From: UMGS755 sp045652815
Lineage (GTDB): Bacteria; Bacillota; Clostridia; UBA1381; UBA9506
Reading direction: 5' to 3'
Length of the DNA stretch: 48,764 bases
Assembly (NCBI GenBank): GCA_045652815.1
Contig: JAZOLH010000030.1
Coordinates: forward strand, 1-48,764
Shown here: one piece after another, positions 42,050-48,764 of the stretch
Numbering within the stretch: the first letter of the stretch is position 1
Layout of the letters: the number at the start of each line of letters is the position of its first letter
The notes under the pieces: generated by a model
Database searches by the model: none
Told to the model about the DNA's origin: nothing
The model's input: the letters and a program-made list of their open reading frames with translations, nothing else
Translations under genes and position numbers: made by a program

Positions 42050-42158
42050 CGTGTATTTTGTGTATATGCCTAACCTCGCAGGTCACGCTCTATGGCGTGC
42101 AGCCGCCCCACGAGGGTTTTAACATGCAGTAGCGCCCCAAAGTCAGGGGCTGCTGTGC
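42050..42158 (-). promoter_or_regulatory. Structured gap between rpmJ and rpsM
   Basis: The 109-bp gap holds a CAGCCCC-TGACTTT-GGGGC hairpin extended by a bulged AGTAG-type stem, and a CCTCG/CGAGG pair around a G+C-rich block. The rest of the operon has tight spacing, so this is a candidate regulatory site, perhaps for S4 or S13 binding. No match to a known motif was made. Confidence 0.4.
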
Positions 42159-42272
42159 TCAGCCCTGCTTCTGCTTATGTTTGGGATTTTCACAAATCAC
42201 CATAACCTTGCCCTTGCGTTTAATGATTTTACATTTTTCGCAAATCGGTTTAACAGACGGTCTGACCTTCAT
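42159..42272 (-). CDS. rpmJ: 50S ribosomal protein L36
   Basis: 37 aa, MKVRPSVKPICEKCKIIKR followed by MVICENPKHKQKQG. The C-C-C-H zinc pattern is present. ATG behind GGAGG. Between infA and rpsM. Confidence 0.96.
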   Translation of the reverse strand: MKVRPSVKPICEKCKIIKRKGKVMVICENPKHKQKQG

Positions 42273-42337
42273 GTGAATTCCTCCTTAAAAGACGAATATT
42301 CGTCTTAAATCTTAATGCGGCTTTTCGTCACCGGCGA

Positions 42338-42556
42338 TTATTTTGCACGCCAGGTGATTCTGCCTTTCGTCAGATCATAGGGTGAAAGTTCAACAGTCAC
42401 TTTATCACCCGGTAAAATTCTGATAAAATTCATCCGGAGTTTTCCGGAAATATGAGCTAAAATTTGATGTCCGTTTTCCAGTTCTACCTGAAACATTGCG
42501 TTAGGGAGTGCTTCGAGCACTGTACCTTCTAACTCTAAAACGCCATCTTTTGCCAT
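42338..42556 (-). CDS. infA: Translation initiation factor IF-1
   Basis: 72-aa S1-fold protein. It begins MAKDGVLELEGTVLEALPNA and contains HISGKLRMNFIRILPGD, typical of IF-1. Between the KOW gene and rpmJ. Confidence 0.97.
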   Translation of the reverse strand: MAKDGVLELEGTVLEALPNAMFQVELENGHQILAHISGKLRMNFIRILPGDKVTVELSPYDLTKGRITWRAK

Positions 42557-42568
42557 GTCTAATCCTCC

Positions 42569-42844
42569 TTATGCATCAATGTCATTGTTAAGCTCTGCTA
42601 AAGCTCTTTTCAGGTCAGGATTGGTTACGCGTAAACCCTCTTTGAGTTTTTCGGAGAGCTTCTCCGCTCTGTAACCACTCTTTTCTAAATGCTTGACCTT
42701 TTTCTTTTTCGGTGTGTCAACTTTCCGCAGCCGACCGTCGGCCAGCATCACAAAGTTTTCATCCACCACAGAGAGCACAACAAAAGGTTTGCCTGCATCT
42801 CTTCCTGCCTTTGAATATACTATATCACCGGCAAAAATGTTCAA
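42569..42844 (-). CDS. KOW-domain RNA-binding protein (L14e/L27e-like)
   Basis: 91 aa. A KOW motif covers about 4-40 (GDIVYSKAGRDAGKPFVVLSVVDENFVMLADG) and a Lys-rich linker follows. Related small proteins sit between map and infA in many Firmicutes. The start appears to be TTG (42842-42844) about 7 nt after GAGGTG. Probably ribosome-associated; function unproven. Confidence 0.85.
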   Translation of the reverse strand: MNIFAGDIVYSKAGRDAGKPFVVLSVVDENFVMLADGRLRKVDTPKKKKVKHLEKSGYRAEKLSEKLKEGLRVTNPDLKRALAELNNDIDA

Positions 42845-42865
42845 ACATCATCACCTCAAAAACCT

Positions 42866-43615
42866 TTAGCATCTGGTTAAAATTTCCGCTTCCCCATCCC
42901 GAATCAAAACGGAATGTTCATAGTGGGCGGAAAGTTTTCCGTCTGCTGTCACCACTGTCCAGTTATCAGACAGGGTATTGACATGATACGTACCTTGATT
43001 CACCATTGGTTCAATGGCTAAGGTCATACCGGGCAGCAGTCTCACACCACGACCTGCTGTACCAAAGTTCGGTACCTCAGGATCTTCATGGAGTGCTGTA
43101 CCGATTCCATGACCCACCAGGCTTCTCACAACAGAAAAACCGTTTTCTTCAGCATGACCCTGAATGGCCGCGCCGATATCTTGCAAACGATTGCCTGCTG
43201 TGGCCTGCGCTAATCCTTTGTAAAAACTTTCCTCAGTCACGCGGATAAGCGTTTCTGCCTCAGGACTGATTTGTCCAACAGGAAAGGTTCTCGCACTGTC
43301 GCTATGGTATCCATTATAGAAGACACCCATATCAACGCTAACGATATCGCCTTCTTTCAAAACACACTGTTTTGAGGGGATACCGTGCACAACGCGGTCA
43401 TTGACCGATGTGCAGATGTGTGCAGGATAGCCGTTGTAATGCCAGAAAGAACAGGAAGCATTGCTTTTGCGGATGAACCGTGCCGCAATGTCATCCAGCT
43501 CCGCTGTTGTCACGCCGGGGGCAATTGCCTCGGCAATGCGTTCAAAGGTTTCTGCCAAAATCTTGCCTGCTGCTCGCATGGCTTCGATTTCGTGAGGGGA
43601 TTTAATCTTAATCAT
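42866..43615 (-). CDS. map: Methionine aminopeptidase, type I
   Basis: Removes initiator Met from nascent proteins. 249 aa. The five metal ligands are in place: Asp in VSVDMGVFYNGYHSD (two Asp), His in GHGIG, Glu in AIEPM and a final Glu in YEHSVLI. Starts 3 bp after adk on this strand. Confidence 0.96.
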   Translation of the reverse strand: MIKIKSPHEIEAMRAAGKILAETFERIAEAIAPGVTTAELDDIAARFIRKSNASCSFWHYNGYPAHICTSVNDRVVHGIPSKQCVLKEGDIVSVDMGVFYNGYHSDSARTFPVGQISPEAETLIRVTEESFYKGLAQATAGNRLQDIGAAIQGHAEENGFSVVRSLVGHGIGTALHEDPEVPNFGTAGRGVRLLPGMTLAIEPMVNQGTYHVNTLSDNWTVVTADGKLSAHYEHSVLIRDGEAEILTRC

Positions 43616-43617
43616 GA

Positions 43618-44253
43618 TTAATCCCTCTCTGCTGCAGCCTGTACCCTAGCGAAAACTTCATCTAAGGCGCCTTCGCCGCTTACGACAACCAGCTTGCCTT
43701 GTTTTTCATAGAATGCTTTCAGCGGTTCGGTCTGTTCATGATAAACAGACAAGCGATGAAGCACCACTTCCGGTGCATCGTCGTCTCTGATGCTGAGCTT
43801 TTCGCCACAAACATCACAAACATCCGCTTCTTTCGGGGGATTAAATTCTGTGTGGTAAGCTGCGCTGCATTTGTTGCAAACGCGGCGACCGGACATTCTC
43901 TTCACGATAGCTTCATCAGCAACTTCGATATCGATAACGCGGTCAACTTCGATTCCCTTCTCTACCATCAGCTCACCCTGAGCCAAGGTTCTGGGGAAAC
44001 CATCAAGAATGTAACCCTTTTTGCATTCGTCACTCTCCAAGCGTTCTGCAACCAGAGCTGTAACAACATCATCGGGAAGCAGAGAACCGCTCTTCATATA
44101 ATCTTCCGCAATCTTACCAACAGGTGTTCCCTCTGCCATTGCCTGACGGATAATGTGTCCGGTGGAAATAGCGGGAATACCCAAAGATTCGGAGAGCTTA
44201 GCCGCCTGGGTGCCTTTACCGGCACCCGGCGGACCGAAAAACACTAATTTCAT
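43618..44253 (-). CDS. adk: Adenylate kinase
   Basis: 211 aa, long-type adenylate kinase. P-loop GPPGAGKGTQ at residues 7-16, and DGFPRTLAQ in the core. The LID carries a zinc-binding four-cysteine set, CNKC and CDVC. Found between secY and map as in Bacillus. Confidence 0.97.
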   Translation of the reverse strand: MKLVFFGPPGAGKGTQAAKLSESLGIPAISTGHIIRQAMAEGTPVGKIAEDYMKSGSLLPDDVVTALVAERLESDECKKGYILDGFPRTLAQGELMVEKGIEVDRVIDIEVADEAIVKRMSGRRVCNKCSAAYHTEFNPPKEADVCDVCGEKLSIRDDDAPEVVLHRLSVYHEQTEPLKAFYEKQGKLVVVSGEGALDEVFARVQAAAERD

Positions 44254-44266
44254 ATTGCCAATCTCC

Positions 44267-45559
44267 TTATTCTAAGAAGCCCTTGTAATGACGCATCAGC
44301 ATCTGGGATTCCAGCTGCTTGGTTGTTTCAAGAGCAACACCAACCATAATCAACAGAGATGTACCACCGATGGAGATACCTGTCAGGTTGGGGATGAACG
44401 CCAGGAGAATCGGGAATACTGCGATCACTGCCAAGAATAAAGAACCGAATAAGGTAATCTTGGACAGGATTCTGGAAACAAAATCAGAAGTGGGTTTGCC
44501 CGGACGAATACCGGGAACGAAACCACCGTTCTTCTTCATATTATTTGCAATTTCAATGGGATTGAACTGAATTGCAGTGTAGAAATATGTGAAGAACACA
44601 ATCAGCAGGAAGTAAACGATGATGTAGAACGGATGAGTCTGCTGGAACAGGCTCAGGATCACACCCCAGAAACCGCCCGGCATGGTTTCCCCGTTAATGA
44701 ACATATTAATGGTCTGGGGGAAAGACATGATGGAGATTGCAAAGATGATAGGCATAACGCCTGCCATTGCAACTTTGATGGGGATGTGAGTGCTCTGACC
44801 ACCATACATTTTTCTGCCAACAACACGTTTTGCATACTGTACGGGAATTCTGCGTTCTGCATTATCCATCAGTACAACAAACGCGATTGCTAAAACAGCA
44901 ACGATTGCGATAGCAACGATGGTGATAACACCCTGGATGCTGATATTGCCACCTACGAACAGGGATGCTCTCAGGGACTGAATCATCGCGGGACCGCGAG
45001 AAACGATACCTGTGAAGATCAGCAGGGAGATACCATTGCCAATACCTTTTTCGGTAATCTGCTCACCCAGCCACATTAAGAACGCGGTACCTGCTGTAAA
45101 GGATACAGTCAGAACCAGATAGTTCATAAAGCTGGGGCCACCTACTAAGCTGTAACGCAGACCGAAGTACAGGCCTGTTGCCTGTAAGAAAGCTAACACT
45201 ACAGTAACGTAACGGGTGATAGAAGCAATCTTCTTTCTACCCTCTTCACCTTCTTTAGACAGACGTTCCAGTGCAGGAATCGCAACTGTCAGAAGCTGAA
45301 TGATAATGGATGCGTTAATGTAGGGTGAAATACTCATGGCAAAAATGGAGCCACGCTCTAAGGCACCGCCGGAAAAGTTATTTAAAAGTCCCTGCAAGCC
45401 TTCAGAAAAACCACCCATCATTTCCTTAATTGCTTCAGGCATCAGACCCGGTACGGGAATGTAAGAGCCTAAACGAAAAATGACAAGCATTAAGAGCGTA
45501 TAGAGCATTTTCTTTCTTAATTCGGGAATTTTCCATGCGTTTTTGAGCGTTTGCAGCAT
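44267..45559 (-). CDS. secY: Preprotein translocase subunit SecY
   Basis: 430 aa with ten membrane segments predicted from hydrophobicity. The plug region GGALERGSIFAMSISPYINASII, the TEKGIGNGISLLIF box and GFVPGIRPGKPT near the C5 loop are conserved. The stop of rplO abuts its ATG. Confidence 0.97.
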   Translation of the reverse strand: MLQTLKNAWKIPELRKKMLYTLLMLVIFRLGSYIPVPGLMPEAIKEMMGGFSEGLQGLLNNFSGGALERGSIFAMSISPYINASIIIQLLTVAIPALERLSKEGEEGRKKIASITRYVTVVLAFLQATGLYFGLRYSLVGGPSFMNYLVLTVSFTAGTAFLMWLGEQITEKGIGNGISLLIFTGIVSRGPAMIQSLRASLFVGGNISIQGVITIVAIAIVAVLAIAFVVLMDNAERRIPVQYAKRVVGRKMYGGQSTHIPIKVAMAGVMPIIFAISIMSFPQTINMFINGETMPGGFWGVILSLFQQTHPFYIIVYFLLIVFFTYFYTAIQFNPIEIANNMKKNGGFVPGIRPGKPTSDFVSRILSKITLFGSLFLAVIAVFPILLAFIPNLTGISIGGTSLLIMVGVALETTKQLESQMLMRHYKGFLE

Positions 45560-46003
45560 TTATACCACCTCCGCCTTTCCTCCGGCGGTTGCGATCTTTT
45601 CCGCCGCAGTAGCAGAGAAGCGTGCTGCCTTAACAGTCAGATTTTTTGCTGTTAAATCACCACGACCTAAAACAACAACACCGTCGTTCACTTTCTTGAT
45701 GATGCCCTCTGCTTTCAGCAGCTGTGCTGTAACTTCGGTACCGTCAGCAAATTTGTTTAAATCTGAAACATTAATCTGAGTATAAGTTTTCGCAAAAATA
45801 TTTGTGAAGCCTTTCTTCGGCAGACGTCTGTAAAGAGGCATCTGACCGCCTTCAAAACCGGGTCTTACACCGCCGCCGGAGCGAGCGTTCTGACCTTTGT
45901 GACCGCGACCTGCAGTTTTACCGTTACCGGAACCGTGACCACGACCTACTCTGAAAGCTGCCTTCTTAGAGCCTTCTGCCGGCTTTAATTCGTTCAGTTT
46001 CAT
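45560..46003 (-). CDS. rplO: 50S ribosomal protein L15
   Basis: 147 aa: MKLNELKPAEGSKKAAFRVGRG followed by GGQMPLYRRLPKKGF, typical. Directly contiguous with secY. Confidence 0.97.
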   Translation of the reverse strand: MKLNELKPAEGSKKAAFRVGRGHGSGNGKTAGRGHKGQNARSGGGVRPGFEGGQMPLYRRLPKKGFTNIFAKTYTQINVSDLNKFADGTEVTAQLLKAEGIIKKVNDGVVVLGRGDLTAKNLTVKAARFSATAAEKIATAGGKAEVV

Positions 46004-46020
46004 TGGTAAAGCACCTCCTT

Positions 46021-46203
46021 CTACTGTAATTCTTCAACCTCGAGCATATAGCCCACCTTGGCAATCATACCGCGGATAGCGGCGTTGTCCTGGTGTTCTT
46101 TTTCATCTCTGATCTTTTTAAGACCGAGTGCGTGTACTGTCGCAATATGGTCTTTTTTTCTGCCGATGGTGCTTTTAACTAATTTCACCTTAAGCATTGC
46201 CAT
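46021..46203 (-). CDS. rpmD: 50S ribosomal protein L30
   Basis: 60 aa. MLKVKLVKSTIGRKKDHIAT is diagnostic of L30. Between rpsE and rplO. Confidence 0.96.
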   Translation of the reverse strand: MAMLKVKLVKSTIGRKKDHIATVHALGLKKIRDEKEHQDNAAIRGMIAKVGYMLEVEELQ

Positions 46204-46217
46204 AATACCGTACCTCC

Positions 46218-46721
46218 TTAATCTACTAAGTCTTCCTTGGATTTGCCGCGCAGTGCAGCTACTTCGCCTGCATCCTTTAAGGAGGCTAATCCGGCAATTG
46301 TAGCCTTAACTACATTATTTGCATTGTTGGAACGAAGAGACTTCGTTCTGATATCATGAATACCAGCAAGTTCAACAACAGCTCTGGCAGCACCGCCGGC
46401 AATAACACCGGTACCGGGTGCAGCAGGCTTTAACAGAATTCTGCCTGCGCCGAATTCGCCAATGGTTTCATGGGGAATAGTCGTACCAACCAGGTTAACC
46501 TTAATCAGGTTTTTCTTAGCATCTTCGATACCCTTGCGGATAGCTTCGGGAATTTCGATAGATTTACCGGTGCCGCAACCTACGTGACCGTTTTCGTCAC
46601 CTACAACAACCAGTGCAGAAAAACGCATGCTACGGCCGCCCTTAACGGTTTTTGCTACACGACTGAGCTTTACGACTTTTTCTTTAAGATCCAAAACGCT
46701 TGCATCAATTAACTGAGCCAA
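46218..46721 (-). CDS. rpsE: 30S ribosomal protein S5
   Basis: 167 aa. RVAKTVKGGRSMRFSALVVVGD and the GAGRILLKPAAPGTGVIAGG segment are typical, including the residues at the S4-S5 interface linked to fidelity. Confidence 0.97.
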   Translation of the reverse strand: MAQLIDASVLDLKEKVVKLSRVAKTVKGGRSMRFSALVVVGDENGHVGCGTGKSIEIPEAIRKGIEDAKKNLIKVNLVGTTIPHETIGEFGAGRILLKPAAPGTGVIAGGAARAVVELAGIHDIRTKSLRSNNANNVVKATIAGLASLKDAGEVAALRGKSKEDLVD

Positions 46722-46739
46722 ACTGGTTTCCTCCTTTTC

Positions 46740-47102
46740 TTAAAATTCCAGGCCGCCTTCACGGGCGCCCTCGGCTAATTCTTGTACGCGGCCATGGTAA
46801 ATGTAACCACCACGGTCAAAAACAACAGATTTGATACCTGCTGCCAGAGCACGTTCTGCTACTAATTTACCAACAGCTTTTGCCGCTTCTTTGTTACCGC
46901 CGTAATTTTCCTTAAGTTCTTTGTCTAAGGTAGAAGCGGAAACCAGTGTAACACCTTTTGTGTCATCAATCACCTGAGCATAGATATGCTTCAGGCTTCT
47001 GAAAACGTTCAGTCTGGGACGTTCTGCGGTACCGCTGATCAGCTTACGTACGCGCTTATGTCTTCTAAGTCTTGCCACATTACTGACAGGCTTTTTAATC
47101 AC
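46740..47102 (-). CDS. rplR: 50S ribosomal protein L18
   Basis: 120 aa from GTG at 47100-47102, which is 8 nt after AAAGGAG; a GTG three codons earlier overlaps that site. The start MIKKPVSNVARLRRHKRVRK matches the family. 5S rRNA-binding region ERPRLNVFRSLKHIYAQVI is present. Confidence 0.95.
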   Translation of the reverse strand: MIKKPVSNVARLRRHKRVRKLISGTAERPRLNVFRSLKHIYAQVIDDTKGVTLVSASTLDKELKENYGGNKEAAKAVGKLVAERALAAGIKSVVFDRGGYIYHGRVQELAEGAREGGLEF

Positions 47103-47165
47103 GTTATTCACTCCTTTATTTATGCTGCATGGATTTTGCCATGCTCGGTTAGCAAAGGACGATTA

Positions 47166-47711
47166 TTATTTCTTACCGCCCGCTTTACCTTCTTTGCGTC
47201 TGATATGCTCGTAAGAGTATTTGATACCCTTGCCTTTGTAAGGTTCAGGCAATCTCTTTTCTCTAACCTTCGCTGCGAATTCACCAACGATCTGTTTGTC
47301 GGTACCCTTCACGATGATGGTATTAGCATTGGGAACTTCCAAAGTAACACCTTCGGGGGGAACCATTTCAACAGGGTGGGAATAACCCAGGTTCATCAGC
47401 AGGTTTTTGCCCTGCAGCTGTACTCTGTAACCAACACCGTTTACTTCCAGTGTTTTTTCATAGCCTTCGGTAACACCAACAACCATGTTGTTAAGCAGTG
47501 TACGAGTCAGGCCATGCAGAGCTTTATGAGCCTTAATTTCAGAAGGTCTGGAAACAGTGATAACACCGTCACCCTTCTCGATAATCATATCAGGATGTAA
47601 ATTCTTTGTTAATGTACCTTTGGGACCCTTAACGGTGAGCGCATTACCAGCGCCGATAGTTACTTCAACACCAGCGGGTACCACGATAGGCATTTTACCA
47701 ATTCTGGACAT
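47166..47711 (-). CDS. rplF: 50S ribosomal protein L6
   Basis: 181 aa. MSRIGKMPIVVPAGVEV and the C-terminal PEPYKGKGIKYSYEHIRRKEGK are diagnostic. Two L6 repeats fill the length. Confidence 0.97.
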   Translation of the reverse strand: MSRIGKMPIVVPAGVEVTIGAGNALTVKGPKGTLTKNLHPDMIIEKGDGVITVSRPSEIKAHKALHGLTRTLLNNMVVGVTEGYEKTLEVNGVGYRVQLQGKNLLMNLGYSHPVEMVPPEGVTLEVPNANTIIVKGTDKQIVGEFAAKVREKRLPEPYKGKGIKYSYEHIRRKEGKAGGKK

Positions 47712-47734
47712 TCTCTGATACCTCCAAGTTTAGT

Positions 47735-48130
47735 TTACCAGACAAAAGCCAGGACCTCGCCACCGACGTTTTCCTGTCTTGCCTTTTTATCGGTCATGAT
47801 ACCTTTAGATGTGGAAATAATTGCGATACCCAAGCCTTTTAAAACTTTGGGCAGTTCTTCGGTGTTCTTGTAGATTCTAAGACCGGGCTTAGATACTCTC
47901 TGAATACCGGAGATAACCTTTTCTTTACCCACATACTTCAGGGCGATTCTGATGATGCCCTGTTTGCCATCTTCGATGACCTGATAGTTCTTTATATAGC
48001 CTTCTTCAAGCAGAATCTCTGCGATTGCCTTCTTCATGTTAGAAGCGGGCACGTCAACAGATTCATGTCTTGCAGAGTTAGCGTTTCTGATTCTAGTCAG
48101 CATATCTGCGATAGGATCGGTCACTTGCAT
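47735..48130 (-). CDS. rpsH: 30S ribosomal protein S8
   Basis: 131 aa. TDPIADMLTRIRNANSARH at the start and the C-terminal STSKGIMTDKKARQENVGGE are typical of S8. Confidence 0.97.
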   Translation of the reverse strand: MQVTDPIADMLTRIRNANSARHESVDVPASNMKKAIAEILLEEGYIKNYQVIEDGKQGIIRIALKYVGKEKVISGIQRVSKPGLRIYKNTEELPKVLKGLGIAIISTSKGIMTDKKARQENVGGEVLAFVW

Positions 48131-48157
48131 TATTGTAGCCTCCTTCCAAATTCTGTT

Positions 48158-48343
48158 TTACCAGCTGGCCTTTTTCACACCGGGAATCTGGCCTTTGTAA
48201 GCCAGTTCTCTGAAGCAGATACGGCAAATGCCATACTTTCTCAAATAAGCATGGGGTCTGCCGCAGATTTTGCAGCGATTATACGCTCTGGTGCTGAACT
48301 TAGGCGTTCTCTGCTGTTTGTTAACCATAGATTTCTTAGCCAT
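48158..48343 (-). CDS. rpsZ: 30S ribosomal protein S14, type Z
   Basis: 61 aa with two CxxC pairs (CKIC and CRIC), the zinc form. Begins MAKKSMVNKQQRTPKFSTRA. Confidence 0.96.
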   Translation of the reverse strand: MAKKSMVNKQQRTPKFSTRAYNRCKICGRPHAYLRKYGICRICFRELAYKGQIPGVKKASW

Positions 48344-48368
48344 GATTTTCCTCCTTCACACTCAAAGC

Positions 48369-48764
48369 TTAACGACCTGCAAAGGGAGCGCCCATCAGTG
48401 TGAGCAATTCTCTTGCTTCTTCGTCGGTTTTGGCTGTGGTAACGACAATAATGTCCATACCTCTGATTTTATCAATTTTATCGTAATCGATTTCAGGGAA
48501 AATAAGTTGTTCCTTAATACCCATAGAGTAGTTACCACGTCCGTCAAAGGAATCAGGATTGATACCTCTGAAGTCTCTTACTCGGGGCAGAGCCACGGAG
48601 AAGAGTCTATCTAAGAATTCATACATCTTTTCGCCACGCAGAGTAACTTTGCAGCCGATGTTCATGCCTTCTCTAACCTTGAACGCAGCAACGGATTTCT
48701 TAGCTTTAGTAATAACGGGTTTCTGACCGGTGATTGCTGCTAAATCTTCAACAGCAGCATCCAG
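48369..48764 (-). CDS. rplE: 50S ribosomal protein L5 (cut by window edge)
   Basis: The C-terminal 131 residues are in the window; the N-terminus lies beyond the right edge. The frame is open to base 48764 (LDAAVEDLAAITGQKPVITK), so the Met at 48663-48665 is internal. RLFSVALPRVRDFRGI and DEEARELLTLMGAPF are typical of L5. Confidence 0.95.
   Translation of the reverse strand: MDAAVEDLAAITGQKPVITKAKKSVAAFKVREGMNIGCKVTLRGEKMYEFLDRLFSVALPRVRDFRGINPDSFDGRGNYSMGIKEQLIFPEIDYDKIDKIRGMDIIVVTTAKTDEEARELLTLMGAPFAGR

Overview
The window looks like chromosome from a spore-forming member of the Clostridia (Bacillota), probably a gut Oscillospirales-type organism. The pointers are the SCIFF peptide with its radical SAM maturase, Veg, the DnaD plus DnaI-like pair, the sporulation genes spoIIM, ytxC and pdaB-like, zinc-type S14 and L32, TTG/GTG starts with strong GGAGG sites, and textbook TTGACA-N17-TATAAT promoters. 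Almost everything is core genome. There are no rRNA genes, CRISPR arrays, prophages or intact transposons.

Layout. 1-11700, minus strand: rnhB (cut by the window edge), ylqF, lepB, rplS, a UPF0182 membrane protein, ftsY, gpsA, plsY, der, a DUF512 radical SAM protein, rpmF and a DUF177 protein. 11.8-18.5 kb, plus strand: veg, rpsO, dnaD-like, dnaI-like loader, a GlmU C-terminal-domain-only acyltransferase, prs, an RpiR-type regulator and queA. 18.6-23.3 kb, minus strand: infC-rpmI-rplT behind an L20-type attenuator, then ACT-M23-pdaB, then ytxC. 23.4-29.4 kb, plus strand: a DJ-1 family gene, yajC, a TIGR04086-type membrane protein, scfA-scfB, rlmD, surE and a CrtO-like protein. 29.4-38.9 kb, mixed: tRNA-Ser followed by an odd tRNA-derived element, marR, htrA, xerD-spoIIM, an FAD dehydrogenase, a large SLH surface protein, a MITE-like and REP-like repeat patch, and a divergent XRE regulator/53-residue ORF pair. 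38.9-48.8 kb, minus strand: the spc/alpha ribosomal operon from rplE (cut by the edge) to rplQ, including secY, adk, map, infA and rpoA.

The genes mostly serve translation (ribosomal proteins, initiation factors, Der/YlqF assembly GTPases, RlmD, QueA), protein export (SecY, YajC, FtsY, LepB), phospholipid synthesis (GpsA, PlsY), replication initiation (DnaD/DnaI) and spore or envelope formation.

The parts most worth a second look are: the ATC start of infC; the structured element that copies the tRNA-Ser 3' end; the terminator between scfA and scfB; the GlmU-like protein without its nucleotidyltransferase half; the surE/crtO-like pair with foreign-looking proline codons; the XRE/53-residue divergent module with paired operator-like repeats; and the hairpin stacks between rpsD and rpoA. 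All calls rest on reading the sequence and recalling protein families; no database search was run.
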